Origin: Rhabdochlamydiaceae bacterium
Lineage (GTDB): Bacteria; Chlamydiota; Chlamydiia; Chlamydiales; Rhabdochlamydiaceae
Direction of reading: 5' to 3'
NCBI GenBank assembly: GCA_019752555.1
Contig: JAIELY010000001.1
Span: forward strand, 62,001 to 126,000
DNA: 64,000 nucleotides
Shown here in pieces: positions 50,515 to 59,963 of the stretch. How positions within the stretch are numbered: the stretch's first letter is position 1; each line of letters opens with the position of its first letter. Position numbers and translations under genes: made by a program. The notes beneath the pieces are model-generated. The model worked only from the letters and a program-made list of their open reading frames with translations. It was not told the DNA's origin and made no database searches.

Positions 50515-52290
50515 TTATTCAAAAGTCGCTTGGGATAAATCGGAATAGAGGATTCCGAAGAGCGTCAATTCACGTAAGCGATTATTTGATAGCATGGTTC
50601 CTAATGAATCGTGGATTGCATCTGGGAATCCAAATGTTTCAAAAGGACCTGCTTGGTAATTGCGTAAGTAGGAAAAACCTTGAACATTTGTTAAAGAGGT
50701 GTTTGCTTGAATTGACTGGATAAAATCTATTGTGTCTTTTTCAGAAGATGGAATTGAGAGGATCAAATCCTTTAGCGTTGAATTCCTATTTAATGCTTCC
50801 GCTAGAGGCGTGAGGCTTAAAGGTTCTCTCTGGTTGTTTTTTTTGCTTTGTACAGTTAATTTTTTAATTGCTTGATTATGTTCGAGCAGCGTCGATAATG
50901 CACTAATTGTTCTTTGGGTATGAATTAATGGGGGAAATACGAGGTGGGAGAGTGTGATATGCTGATGAAGGGATCGCGCTAGCGAACAAAATCCTTCTTC
51001 TTCACATGAAACGCCTTGTAAATTTAAAAGGTAAAGAGATCTGTTGTGGCTTAAGGCTCTTGCAAGTTCGATTGCTGGCTCATCTCCCATTCGATCTTCA
51101 GATTGAGCGATTGTCAATGCACCAAGAGTTGTCGGATTTGCTATGAGTGCCTCTGCAATCATAGACCAGTGATGGTGTGCACTAAATTCTGCTAAGGCTA
51201 AATCCGTTAGAGTCGTATTGTCTGCGATCACTTCTGCGATAGCACGCGTTCTTTGTTCTAAGCTATCTGGGTCCTCGGTTTTTGTGAAAGTAAGGCGTAA
51301 ACTATCTAATGTGGAATTTTCTTTTAATCCATCTTTGAGAGCAATCATTGCTTCTGTTTCGATATGAGGCAACTCCAACGATGTTAAGGAGCTGGTATTA
51401 GATAAAAGAAGAGAAAGAGCTTTTCCAATCACTTTATCCAGGCGTGTTTGATCTCCTCTTAGATCTAGCGTTGATAGCGAGGGTGCAACGAAAAGACCGC
51501 AGAATAATGAGACAATCTGTTCTCGATCCAGTGGCGTGTGTGTTACAGTTACGGTGCTTAGATTTGGATGCGCGAACATCACCGAAGAAATGCCTTGGCA
51601 CGCCTTTTGATGCAAGGTAAGGCTTTTTAATTTTAAAGTGGTGAGCTGTGATCCGCTGGCAGCAAGTGTTTCGAAAATGCTCACAAACATTTTCTCGCTC
51701 ATTTTGACATTTTCAAAAGAGAGTTTTTGTAATGACGTTAGTGTCGAAAGAGCGCGAGTCATTTGCTTTAGACTTGCATCTGTAAGTGTCCATGCGGAGG
51801 CAACATCAAACATGGATCCTATTGTGAGATCAATAAGCGTAGGGCAAGCTTGCAGCAGATCGGGAAATGCTGCAGGAAGCTGAGAGGGTTGATTTGTCAA
51901 GAGATGGAAAGAGCGGAGCGCTAGAGGAGCTTGTTGAATCAGAGTGTTAAAAATCTTTTCAATGCTTCTTGCGCCATTGCGATTGTCGATATGCAGGCTG
52001 AATAAAGAAGGGTTAAGTTTTAAAAAAACGATCAGATAGTCTTTAGTTAAAAATTTCTTTAATTTAATTGAGGATCGGTCTTTTTTATTTAAAAAAATAT
52101 TTGCATAAATGGAGATCTCCTCACTTCTTTTATCAAAGCATAGGGTGATGGACGATCTTCCGAAATAACGGGTTTGTTGTATTGAAAGGCATGTTTCAGT
52201 GTCAGCCAGCTCTTCCCCTTCCATTGCGGCAGGAAACGGCGATATACATGAAGTAATACTTGAATGTAATGCAGAAGAGCTAGAAGCCAT
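50515..52290 (-). CDS. Leucine-rich-repeat protein, intact paralogue
   Basis: 591 residues. The N-terminus is Ser-rich (ASSSSALHSSITSCISPF) with no signal peptide. From about 95 to 560 there are repeated units such as TSLQKLSFENVKMSEK, SSLTSLELPHIETEAMI, TTLTDLALAEFSAHH and TTLGALTIAQSEDRM, spaced 26-29 residues apart. This resembles the ribonuclease-inhibitor LRR class and should fold as a solenoid for protein binding. With its neighbour it forms a tandem pair inserted between ychF and ribF. A host-directed role is plausible but unproven. Confidence 0.75.
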   Translation of the reverse strand: MASSSSALHSSITSCISPFPAAMEGEELADTETCLSIQQTRYFGRSSITLCFDKRSEEISIYANIFLNKKDRSSIKLKKFLTKDYLIVFLKLNPSLFSLHIDNRNGARSIEKIFNTLIQQAPLALRSFHLLTNQPSQLPAAFPDLLQACPTLIDLTIGSMFDVASAWTLTDASLKQMTRALSTLTSLQKLSFENVKMSEKMFVSIFETLAASGSQLTTLKLKSLTLHQKACQGISSVMFAHPNLSTVTVTHTPLDREQIVSLFCGLFVAPSLSTLDLRGDQTRLDKVIGKALSLLLSNTSSLTSLELPHIETEAMIALKDGLKENSTLDSLRLTFTKTEDPDSLEQRTRAIAEVIADNTTLTDLALAEFSAHHHWSMIAEALIANPTTLGALTIAQSEDRMGDEPAIELARALSHNRSLYLLNLQGVSCEEEGFCSLARSLHQHITLSHLVFPPLIHTQRTISALSTLLEHNQAIKKLTVQSKKNNQREPLSLTPLAEALNRNSTLKDLILSIPSSEKDTIDFIQSIQANTSLTNVQGFSYLRNYQAGPFETFGFPDAIHDSLGTMLSNNRLRELTLFGILYSDLSQATFE

Positions 52291-52332
52291 AAATTCTTAA
52301 TGTCTTATAAATAATTATTGTTTTGTTGATTA

Positions 52333-52361
52333 ATTGTATTTTAAATTAATTTGCTGGTCAA
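52333..52361 (-). promoter_or_regulatory. Promoter of the intact LRR gene
   Basis: On the minus strand TTGACC (52361-52356) and TACAAT (52338-52333) are 17 bases apart. The spacer ends in AATTTAAAA, like the copy at 50385-50413. Confidence 0.6.
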
Positions 52362-52504
52362 CAATAAAATTATTTATATCCATTTCGGAACTGCGAGCTT
52401 TTTACTGTGAAAGGAACTTCCCGAAGATGTTCTCCCAGATCCAGGCGACTAAGTCTTGCATGAATTTTACCCTAGAGATATTCATGAAAACAAACTCCTT
52501 ATGG

Positions 52505-53650
52505 TTAATGGTTGCGATGAGTCCTCTGCCGTTTGAGGGAAGGGGATTCTTGGCATTTTGATGCTGATAAAAATGCAAAGCACTGTTCTGGGGTCCAGCG
52601 TTCTTTAGGATCAAACTGTTGGAGTTTGTAAATGGCGTAGTCGATAGGATCGTCATGGATTGCAGCTTCAGCGACCCATTCCGACTGCAAGGACGGGGTC
52701 GATTTAAAGATTCTCAAAGCATAAGGGAGAAAAGCGGAACATTCTTCAGATGACATGATGTTCATTGCCTTGTTCATATAATGTCCAAAAATCGGCTCTA
52801 TCCACCATTGAGTAAAAAGAAGGCGTAAAGCGATTCCTAGCTGCCAACCATCATATTGCTTAGTGATCATAGGCGTTAGCGATTTTTTTTCAGATGTTGC
52901 AATGATCGCCTCTGGAGGTAAATAAGAGGGGGTGCCAGGAAAGTCATGAACAATAGAGCCTATTTCGACAGCTGAATCCAAATCGCTTAATCTCAAGATT
53001 AAGCCCCCGCATTCATCGAGTCCGTAGAGGATGTTTTCTAGTTTGAAATCGCGATGGATATAGTTAAGTTGGTGCAGCCGGCTAAGGATGTGAGAGAGTT
53101 GCAAGCCGATAGAATAGCGCGTATTGGGCCGAGCGAATGCAATTTCGGGATGGTTCGCCACTAGATCAAAGAGGTCGCCTGACCATTTTTTTGCTAAATA
53201 AACTTCTCTATGCGTTCCATCTTTTTTGGATGCCCAGGGTTTTACTAGATAGCTTCCCTCAATGGGTTCGCATCCTGCATCTTTAAGCATTAAATTAAGT
53301 TGATATTCTTGAAAGATGGCATCGGGACGCGTCTTTGTTGTTTTGCAAGAGAGATAGGCAACGACCTCTTTTGTTTTTTTATGAGAAGCGGTGTAAACAT
53401 TTTTTTTAGCTCCCTTGCCCAACTTTTCATGTCCTGCTTGATGGCGATTGTAGATATCAAAAACTAAAGCGCCCGATGTGATGAGAGTTGTTGTGCTTGT
53501 AGAATCAGTGGGGATCCGTCTAAAGATAACAGGGGATTGTAATGGAGTTGGAGATGGGTTTTCCCTCTTTGGATGAAGTTCTGCTTCTGAGGAGGACGTG
53601 GTCCAGCTCGATTGGGGAATAAGAGGATCTGTCGTTGGGTTAATTGCCAT
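52505..53650 (-). CDS. Eukaryote-like Ser/Thr protein kinase
   Basis: 381 residues. The kinase domain spans about 75-340. It has the glycine loop LGKGAKKNVYTA near 77, the catalytic loop IHRDFKLENIL near 197, a DFG-position SDLDSA near 222 and the activation-segment end GTPSYLPPEA near 240. The beta-3 strand reads VVAYLSCK: counting from the glycine loop, the usual Lys position is Leu, and a Lys lies three residues later. Activity is therefore uncertain. The N-terminal 60 residues are Ser/Thr/Pro-rich and disordered. It lacks membrane segments and PASTA repeats, unlike the housekeeping kinases PknD/Pkn1, and may be an effector. Confidence 0.8.
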   Translation of the reverse strand: MAINPTTDPLIPQSSWTTSSSEAELHPKRENPSPTPLQSPVIFRRIPTDSTSTTTLITSGALVFDIYNRHQAGHEKLGKGAKKNVYTASHKKTKEVVAYLSCKTTKTRPDAIFQEYQLNLMLKDAGCEPIEGSYLVKPWASKKDGTHREVYLAKKWSGDLFDLVANHPEIAFARPNTRYSIGLQLSHILSRLHQLNYIHRDFKLENILYGLDECGGLILRLSDLDSAVEIGSIVHDFPGTPSYLPPEAIIATSEKKSLTPMITKQYDGWQLGIALRLLFTQWWIEPIFGHYMNKAMNIMSSEECSAFLPYALRIFKSTPSLQSEWVAEAAIHDDPIDYAIYKLQQFDPKERWTPEQCFAFLSASKCQESPSLKRQRTHRNH

Positions 53651-53678
53651 TATTTATTGCCTTGTTTATATGGTATTA

Positions 53679-53708
53679 ATTATATAATCAAGTTGCAATA
53701 AAAGTGAA
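53679..53708 (-). promoter_or_regulatory. Promoter of the kinase gene
   Basis: On the minus strand TTCACT (53708-53703) and a perfect TATAAT (53684-53679) are 18 bases apart. TAAT follows the -10, as in the other AT-rich promoters of this cluster. Confidence 0.45.
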
Positions 53709-53737
53709 CTTAAAATAAAAGTTTAAAGTTTGTTTTT

Positions 53738-54529
53738 CTAATTTAAGAAGATTGTTTCAGCTAATGGTTTGCTGGATTGAAATGAAGGTGTCTTCCCGTG
53801 AGCCAGGTCCACTCTTAGAGTCTCATGTCTTTTGTCAATGTGGATCCTTCCCAAGTAGGTCTCATGAGTATCGCACAGTTTAATAGGATAGATCCCATCA
53901 GGTGGAAGGCATAAGCCGGGAGCTTTGAGATAAAGATGACCATGTTCTTGAACCAAAGGGGCATAGATAGAATAGGGCCTGCCAAGAAGTCTCTCTACGG
54001 CAGTAAATTCCCCTTTTACAAGATGATTCCGGATTCTTCCTGAAGAAATGGGTTCGTTATCCACGAGTGCTTTGGGGAGGTATTCCACTCTGAAGTTAAA
54101 TTGTTGGGCGAGTGCTCGGATTTGACTCTCATCGCCTTGACGGTCCTTACCAAAGCTTGCACCTACACCTAATAGGAGATGGGTCATTGAGAGCTGCTCT
54201 TTGAGCTTTATAAGAAAGGGGGAGAAGGGTTGGTTTGCAAATTCTTGGGTGAAGGGGATAATGATGCAAACGTTAATGCCAGCATTTTCTAAAAGCTTTA
54301 ATTTGTGTTCTGTTGTTGTTAAGAGGGGAGAGGGGGCCCTATGAGCAAAGAGATCGGCGGGATGGTTGGAAAAGGTTAGGACTGTGAGAGAGCCTTGGGC
54401 AGTCACTTGGGCGCGCAAGGCTTTAAATAGCGCTAAGTGGCCAAGATGCACTCCGTCGAAGGTGCCGATTGTAAGGCCAGAGGGAGGTTGTAAAGAGGGG
54501 ATTTCTTGGAGATTTGTGAAGATTTGCAT
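53738..54529 (-). CDS. ribF: FAD synthetase RibF with a degenerate riboflavin-kinase half
   Basis: 263 residues, about 40 shorter than usual. The N-terminal FAD synthetase part is intact: LTIGTFDGVHLGHLAL (HxGH) near 20, LLGVGASFGKDRQG near 120, and ISSGRIRNHLVKGEF near 157. The riboflavin kinase part starts normally (LLGRPYSIYAPL), but the flavin/ATP motif G-x-P-T-A-N is missing: LYLKAPGLCLPPDGIYPIK stands there. The C-terminal Glu-bearing region is short. FMN synthesis by this protein is doubtful. Order truB-ribF matches CT094-CT093 as recalled. Confidence 0.88.
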   Translation of the reverse strand: MQIFTNLQEIPSLQPPSGLTIGTFDGVHLGHLALFKALRAQVTAQGSLTVLTFSNHPADLFAHRAPSPLLTTTEHKLKLLENAGINVCIIIPFTQEFANQPFSPFLIKLKEQLSMTHLLLGVGASFGKDRQGDESQIRALAQQFNFRVEYLPKALVDNEPISSGRIRNHLVKGEFTAVERLLGRPYSIYAPLVQEHGHLYLKAPGLCLPPDGIYPIKLCDTHETYLGRIHIDKRHETLRVDLAHGKTPSFQSSKPLAETIFLN

Positions 54530-54565
54530 GGGCTATGGCTGAGTTATGTTGGACCTGATATTTCC

Positions 54566-55267
54566 CTAAAGCGGTATTGATGCCAACAAATAATCTTGCC
54601 AGAGGTAATAAGGATCGAGAATTTGGGAGCCATCGCAACAAGTGTCAAGAGTGATGGTGCCAGATCTTGTGCGCGTAAGAGCACAGAGGTGCGCTCCGCA
54701 GTTAAGTTGTAATCCGATCTCATGCGCAAGAGTGCGGATATAGGTGCCCTTTGTGCAGTGGACATGGATCTCAAGATAGGGATAGGCATAGTTAAGGATT
54801 GTTGTGCGGAGGGTTACAGGCACAGGTTCTCTTTCGATTGTGATCCCTTTGCGTGCAAGTTCGTAGAGTTTTTTTCCTGCCACTTTTTTTGCGGAGAACA
54901 TCGGAGGTGTTTGAAGGATCGTTCCTTGAAATCCTAAAAGAGCCTCTTCAATTTCGGCTAAAGTCGGAAGGGTTGAAGATGTGGCGATGACTTGACCATC
55001 GCAATCATAGGTATCCGTTGCGATGCCTAAATGGAGTTTTGCATGGTATTCTTTATCTTGATGGAGAAATTGATCGGAGAGTTTAGTAAATTCTTTTCCG
55101 ATAAGCATGACCATGACACCTGTCGCAAACGGATCTAAGGTGCCCGCATGCCCGATTTTTTGGATGCCTGTGGCTTTGCGCAAGAGCGCTACCATTGCAA
55201 AGGATGTTTTTCCAGCTGGCTTATTCAGAGGAAGAATGCCGGTGATGTGATCACTCGCTCGCAACAT
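54566..55267 (-). CDS. truB: tRNA pseudouridine55 synthase
   Basis: A 233-residue TruB core. GILPLNKPAGKTSF near 11, the catalytic Asp in HAGTLDPFATGVMV near 40, and CTKGTYIRTLAHEIG near 172 are characteristic. The C-terminal PUA-like extension found in E. coli (314 residues) is absent. It overlaps rbfA by 17 bp and precedes ribF by 36 bp. Confidence 0.95.
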   Translation of the reverse strand: MLRASDHITGILPLNKPAGKTSFAMVALLRKATGIQKIGHAGTLDPFATGVMVMLIGKEFTKLSDQFLHQDKEYHAKLHLGIATDTYDCDGQVIATSSTLPTLAEIEEALLGFQGTILQTPPMFSAKKVAGKKLYELARKGITIEREPVPVTLRTTILNYAYPYLEIHVHCTKGTYIRTLAHEIGLQLNCGAHLCALTRTRSGTITLDTCCDGSQILDPYYLWQDYLLASIPL

Positions 55268-55655
55268 CTGAATCGTTTCCCTTCGCTGGAGGTGTTTGGC
55301 GGGATTTTTGCTCGTTGTGAATTTCTGTCAGGAGGCTGTCAATTTTGAACTGATGGTCGACAGAAGAGTCGAGTTTAAATGTCAGAGCAGGAAAATAGCG
55401 CATCACAACTTTCCTTGAAGATTGGATGGCGATAAAGCCCGCAGCGGACTGCAGGGCTTTAATCGTCTCTTCTTTTTCTTGAGGTGTACCGATAACGCTA
55501 ATAGATACCTTTGCGTGGTGCAAATCTTTTGTGATCTCGACTTGTGTCACCGTGATGAGCTGGTTGACATGCGGGTTGCGCACATCGCGCCGAATCACTT
55601 CGGAGATAACCTCTTTTAATAAGGAATTGAGTCGAACAATACGATTTTTTACCAT
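55251..55655 (-). CDS. rbfA: Ribosome-binding factor A
   Basis: About 134 residues from the ATG at 55655; the frame is open far into infB, but MVKNRIVRLNSLLKEVI is the family start. RbfA is a KH-fold factor for 30S maturation. The sequence shows EVIRRDVRNPHV, then VTQVEITKDLHHAKVSISVIG. The C-terminal 15 residues are polar and extra. Position between infB and truB is nearly universal. Confidence 0.92.
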   Translation of the reverse strand: MVKNRIVRLNSLLKEVISEVIRRDVRNPHVNQLITVTQVEITKDLHHAKVSISVIGTPQEKEETIKALQSAAGFIAIQSSRKVVMRYFPALTFKLDSSVDHQFKIDSLLTEIHNEQKSRQTPPAKGNDSDVASE

Positions 55656-55662
55656 AGGTCTA

Positions 55663-58443
55663 TTATAGCTCTTGTTGTAAGTAAGTGATCTCGTAAGCCT
55701 GAAGGATATCGCCGACTTTTTCATCATTGTAGTTTTGCAGGAGGATCCCGCATTCATATCCTTTAGACACTTCGCGCACATCTTCCTTAACGCGTTTTAA
55801 AGAGGCGATCGCCCCTTTCCACACCACTTCATTATTTCTTAAAATACGCATATGATGAGAGCGCTTGATTGTTCCGTCGAGGACCATGCAGCCTGCAATG
55901 ACGCCCAGCTGAGAGGATTTAAAGACAGCTTTTACCTCAGCAGAACCTGTGTCGACCTCGTGGGCAATCTTATCGAGAAGGCTGAGCATGATTGCTCTGA
56001 TATCATCGACAGCATGGTAGATGATGTCATGCAACCGGACAGTTACCTTTAGCTGTTTGATCAGCGACTCAGCGTGTCTTTCAATTTGAGTGTGGAAGCC
56101 CAATATAGTCGCCTTGGATGCCGCAGCTAATTGAACATCCGACTCTGAAATTTCTCCAACGCCTGACGAAATAATGTTGAGTTCGATTTTTTTCGACTCA
56201 ATTTTACCAAGCGATGTTTTTAATGCTTCAACAGAGCCCTGGACATCGCCTCTAACGATAAGGTTAAGGACTTTTTTCGGCTGAGCTTGAAAAGTCTCGA
56301 GCCCTCCTCGTTTCATTTGGAGCTGAGCATGGCGTTTGCCTTCTTGCCGTTTTTGAGCCACTTCGCGCGCTTCATTTTCATTGGCAACGACAATAAATTC
56401 AGATCCCGCTTCAGGAAGACCAGAGAGTCCTGTAACTTTAACAGGGGTTGATGGTCCTGCGGAGATCATATCTCGTCCATGTTCATCTTGCATTGTTTTA
56501 ATGCGAGCGTAGTTTTGTGCGAAAACGACCGCGTCGCCTAAACGCAATGTTCCATTTTGGACGAGAACGGTTGCGACAGCGCCCATCCCCTTATGCATTT
56601 CTGATTCGATGACAGTACCGCGTGCGCGGGTATTAGGATTGGCTCTCAGCTCTAGGATTTCAGCTTGAAGTGCAAGCATTTCAAGCAGTTCTTTAATTCC
56701 ATCGCCTGTAACGGCAGAACAATTGACGGTGATTGTTGTACCACCCCACGATTCTGGAAGCAAGTTTTGATCAGCGAGCTGTCTAAACACATTGTCCGCA
56801 TTGAAGTTCGGCTTGTCTGATTTGTTAAGTGCAACAATGATCGGACAATTTGCCGCTTGAGCTTGAGCTACAGCTTCAAGAGACTGTGTGCGCAGCCCTT
56901 CATCGCCAGCTACCACAAGGACTACGATGTCTGTGACATCAGCGCCTCGCGTTCTCATTGCAGAAAACGCTTCGTGACCAGGTGTGTCGAGGATCGTTAT
57001 GTCGCCGACTGCAGTATGGCATTTGAATGCGCCGATATGCTGGGTGATCGCGCCCGCCTCTCCAGCTGCGATATCGGACTTGCGGATCGCATCGATTAGG
57101 CTAGTTTTGCCGTGGTCCACGTGACCCATGAACGCCGCCACTGGCGGACGTAAAATAAGCTCGCTTGGATTTGCTTCTTGAATTTCTTGTTTAATGGTTT
57201 TGTCTGTAATGCGAAGCCTCGTTTCTTCAGAAGTGTCGATTTTGATTTCGCAATCAAAATCATGGCCGAGAAGTTGAATGGTTGTTTCGTCATCAAGAAA
57301 ATCGTTCAATGTCAAGATAACGCCTTTCATGAAGAGTTTAGAAACAAGCTGTGATGCTTTTAGTTTCATCTCTGCTGCGAGATCTTTAATTGTAATCGGT
57401 ATGCGGACCTTCACCTCTTTAGGCCGAATCACTTCTTCTTGAGCGATGGGACGCGCTTTATGCGATGGGCGCCGCTTTCTCCAGCTTTGCTCATCTTGAG
57501 CGTCGCGTAATCCTTGCCTGTCGCGCACATCGAAAGAGCGTTCAGGTCCGACTCCTTTGCGTGTGGACTTGAAGTCGCGAAATTCTTTAAATCCTGCTTT
57601 TTCATCAGGTCCTTTAACGACTTTTTTGTGCGGCTCTTCGCGCGCTCCCTCTTTAAGAGGAGCGTCTTTGGGAGGAACAGCGGGTCTTGGTCCTTGTTGG
57701 TAAGGGGGTCTAGCGCCGTCGCGCGGCGGGTAAGGGGGTCTGCTTCCATCGCGAGGAGGATAGGGAGGACGGCTGCCTTGTTGATAAGGGGGTCTAGCGC
57801 CGCCAGCTTGGTAGGGAGGACGGTTTCCGTCCCGTGGCGGGTAAGGAGGTCTGCTTCCATCGCGCGGTGGATAAGGAGGACGGCTGCCTTGTTGATAGGG
57901 CGGTCTGCTTCCGTCTCGAGGGGGGTAGGAAGGCCTGTTGCCATCGCGGGGAGGGTAAGAAGGTCGATCTCCTTCGCGCGGCGGGTAAGAAGGTCTTCCC
58001 CCTTCACGGGAAGGGTAGCCTCCTCCTTCACGCGGAGGGTAAGAGGGGCGATCTCCACTTGGACCAGCATCCCGTTTTTGATAAGGGTAGGAGGAACCTG
58101 TAGGTCTTGGCCTGTGATAGCCTGGGTGCGGTGTTTCCGCTGGAGCTGGAGCTCGTTTTTGTTCTTCTGCTTTTGGCTCAGAGGCAGGCGGCTCAGCCTT
58201 TGTAACTGGCTCTTCAGCCTGTTGTTTTTCAACTGGTGCTAAAGGGGGTTCTGGGGGACTTGCTCGCTCAGCTGCAACAGGTGCTGCAGGGGCCGCTTCC
58301 ACTGGTTTTGTCTCAGCAGGAGGGGATTCAACAGCTTCGTCAGCCTTTTTCTTTTTCGCCGCAGAGGGTTTCTTAATCTGACCGAGCTTAAGCGCTTCCG
58401 CAAGTTGAGCATTTTTAATATTAATCTTTAAATTCTTGGCCAA
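55663..58443 (-). CDS. infB: Translation initiation factor IF-2 with an expanded Pro/Arg repeat
   Basis: 926 residues. After a short helical start, residues about 25-100 are Ala/Pro/Glu-rich. Residues about 129-256 are a tandem array of an R-P-x-Y-P-P-R-D-G unit. Then come the IF2_N-type domain (about 345-400), the G domain with GHVDHGKTS near 441, DTPGHEAF near 486 and NKSDKPN near 541, and domains II-IV. IF-2 places initiator fMet-tRNA on the 30S subunit. It starts 3 bp after nusA. The N-terminal expansion is unusual in sequence but N-terminal IF-2 length varies widely. Confidence 0.96.
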   Translation of the reverse strand: MAKNLKINIKNAQLAEALKLGQIKKPSAAKKKKADEAVESPPAETKPVEAAPAAPVAAERASPPEPPLAPVEKQQAEEPVTKAEPPASEPKAEEQKRAPAPAETPHPGYHRPRPTGSSYPYQKRDAGPSGDRPSYPPREGGGYPSREGGRPSYPPREGDRPSYPPRDGNRPSYPPRDGSRPPYQQGSRPPYPPRDGSRPPYPPRDGNRPPYQAGGARPPYQQGSRPPYPPRDGSRPPYPPRDGARPPYQQGPRPAVPPKDAPLKEGAREEPHKKVVKGPDEKAGFKEFRDFKSTRKGVGPERSFDVRDRQGLRDAQDEQSWRKRRPSHKARPIAQEEVIRPKEVKVRIPITIKDLAAEMKLKASQLVSKLFMKGVILTLNDFLDDETTIQLLGHDFDCEIKIDTSEETRLRITDKTIKQEIQEANPSELILRPPVAAFMGHVDHGKTSLIDAIRKSDIAAGEAGAITQHIGAFKCHTAVGDITILDTPGHEAFSAMRTRGADVTDIVVLVVAGDEGLRTQSLEAVAQAQAANCPIIVALNKSDKPNFNADNVFRQLADQNLLPESWGGTTITVNCSAVTGDGIKELLEMLALQAEILELRANPNTRARGTVIESEMHKGMGAVATVLVQNGTLRLGDAVVFAQNYARIKTMQDEHGRDMISAGPSTPVKVTGLSGLPEAGSEFIVVANENEAREVAQKRQEGKRHAQLQMKRGGLETFQAQPKKVLNLIVRGDVQGSVEALKTSLGKIESKKIELNIISSGVGEISESDVQLAAASKATILGFHTQIERHAESLIKQLKVTVRLHDIIYHAVDDIRAIMLSLLDKIAHEVDTGSAEVKAVFKSSQLGVIAGCMVLDGTIKRSHHMRILRNNEVVWKGAIASLKRVKEDVREVSKGYECGILLQNYNDEKVGDILQAYEITYLQQEL
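57675..58059 (-). repeat. Tandem codon repeats encoding R-P-(S/P)-Y-P-P-R-D-G in infB
   Basis: About a dozen units of 24-30 bp, some shortened to R-P-P-Y-Q-Q-G. DNA identity between units is high, so copy number may vary between strains. GC content is above that of the rest of infB. Confidence 0.85.
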
Positions 58444-58446
58444 CGG

Positions 58447-59730
58447 TTAGACCCTCTTTTTGCGTATTTGTTCCATAATCTTATTTGCAATCTTATCCGC
58501 CATCTCCACGCTGATTTCAGGGATAGTGGCGAGCTCTTCGCGTGTTGCAGTCAAAATTTTACGCAAAGTATCAAAACCAGCTCCACTCAAGCTTTCGATG
58601 ATCATGCTGCTGATCCCTTCGATTGCAAGCGGTTCATCAAGAGAAGGATCATCGGATGAAGCGAGTTGAGCGAGCTCAACACTCATGACAGCTTGGTATT
58701 GGCTCATTTTTTGTACATGGAGCTCAACATTCGCTAGATCGCCGTTGAGTCTTGCATTCATCCCTCGTTTTCCAAGGGCTGCAGGATAGTCTTCATCTGA
58801 AACGACAATAGAAATATCGTTGCCATCTTCACTGACGCTGATTTTTTTAATTTCAACAGGAGCTAAAGCGCTCTGCAGAAGTTGGATGGGGTCTTCCGAG
58901 AAGGGGATAATGTCGATTTTCTCGTTGTTGAGTTCTCGAATGATGTTTTTAACGCGGTTGCCGCGGATCCCAACACAAGCGCCCACAGGGTCAATTTTGG
59001 GATCTTGAGAGCGGACTGCGAGCTTTGTACGGTAGCCGGCATCTCGAACAATGCGTTCAATAACAATAGTGTTATCGTGAATTTCAGGAACCTCTTGTGA
59101 AAAGAGCTGGGCCACAAATTCTGGGTGGCTTCGAGACAGAATGACCTCGGCTCCGCCGTTTTCTGTATCGCGTACTTCTAGCAGCAGAGCTTGAACTCTG
59201 TCTCCTACGTTATATTTTTCTGTTTTAGGATAGAATCGATCGGGAAGGACAGCTTCAACCTTTCCAAGATCGATGATAAGAGTAGCTCCACGAACGATCC
59301 GCTTAACGGATCCAGAGATGATTTCGTTGATTCGGTGTCGATATTCTTCGTAAATGACATCTCGCTCTGCGCTTTTGAGCTTTTGTGCAATGATTTGACG
59401 TGCTGTCTGCGCGGCAATCCGTCCGAAGTCTTCAGGTGTGACAGAGATATCGATCCATTGCCCGATTTCACAGTAGGGGTTGAGGACGCGTGCGTCTTCA
59501 ATGGAGATTTCTTCGTCAGGGATTGTGACTTTGTCGACAACTTCCTTTTGAGCGATGACGTCGATATTGCCTGTTTTAGAATTGATCTGCACGGAGACAT
59601 TGAGCAATCCTCTCACGCTTTTGCGGGCGGCCACACGCAGTGATTCTTCAATCGCAGCAATGATGATATCGCGCTTAATCCCTTTTTCTCTCTCTAAGTA
59701 TTCAAAGATGGCGACTAGATCTTTATTCAT
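58447..59730 (-). CDS. nusA: Transcription termination/antitermination factor NusA
   Basis: 427 residues: N-terminal RNA polymerase-binding domain (about 1-125), S1 domain (about 135-200), two KH domains (about 230-345, with GVRGNRVK-type CVGIRGNRVKNIIREL), and a short helix-hairpin-helix-like C-terminus (LATIPEISVEMADKIA). The acidic C-terminal repeats of E. coli are absent. It heads the nusA-infB-rbfA-truB-ribF run. Confidence 0.95.
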   Translation of the reverse strand: MNKDLVAIFEYLEREKGIKRDIIIAAIEESLRVAARKSVRGLLNVSVQINSKTGNIDVIAQKEVVDKVTIPDEEISIEDARVLNPYCEIGQWIDISVTPEDFGRIAAQTARQIIAQKLKSAERDVIYEEYRHRINEIISGSVKRIVRGATLIIDLGKVEAVLPDRFYPKTEKYNVGDRVQALLLEVRDTENGGAEVILSRSHPEFVAQLFSQEVPEIHDNTIVIERIVRDAGYRTKLAVRSQDPKIDPVGACVGIRGNRVKNIIRELNNEKIDIIPFSEDPIQLLQSALAPVEIKKISVSEDGNDISIVVSDEDYPAALGKRGMNARLNGDLANVELHVQKMSQYQAVMSVELAQLASSDDPSLDEPLAIEGISSMIIESLSGAGFDTLRKILTATREELATIPEISVEMADKIANKIMEQIRKKRV

Positions 59731-59881
59731 CTCGAAAAAAGCCCCTTAACCCTATTTTGAGAATGCTCTTGATTGTAGAACAAACTCTAATTTTTGAGAC
59801 CATGATACGTACAATTTTTTAAGGTCTATAGAGCTTAAGTAACGGTCTCGAAAGGTTACTCAAATGCATCTAAGACGACAA

Positions 59882-59907
59882 AACGCAGGCTATGTTGAGC
59901 CTGCGTT
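59882..59907 (-). terminator. Rho-independent terminator after rpsA
   Basis: On the minus strand AACGCAGGCT and AGCCTGCGTT form a perfect 10-bp stem with a 6-base loop, followed by TTTTG. It lies about 57 bp past the rpsA stop. Confidence 0.8.
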
Positions 59908-59924
59908 CAATAAAGCACGGCTTG

Positions 59925-59952
59925 GAGCCGCAAACCTTTCGGCCTGCGGCTC
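59925..59952 (-). terminator. Second hairpin between rpsA and its terminator
   Basis: GAGCCGCA and TGCGGCTC form a perfect 8-bp stem (12-base loop) 12 bp past the rpsA stop. There is no T-run, so it may stabilise the mRNA end rather than terminate. Confidence 0.5.
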
Positions 59953-59963
59953 AACGTTCTGAA

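Noticed and set aside
57675-58059. CRISPR-like regular repeats
   Set aside because: The units are contiguous without unique spacers and encode an in-frame protein repeat.
57429-58242. Long open frames in other frames and on the opposite strand of the infB repeat (240-270 codons)
   Set aside because: They exist because the repeat units are multiples of three and GC-rich. The infB frame has domains and conserved order.
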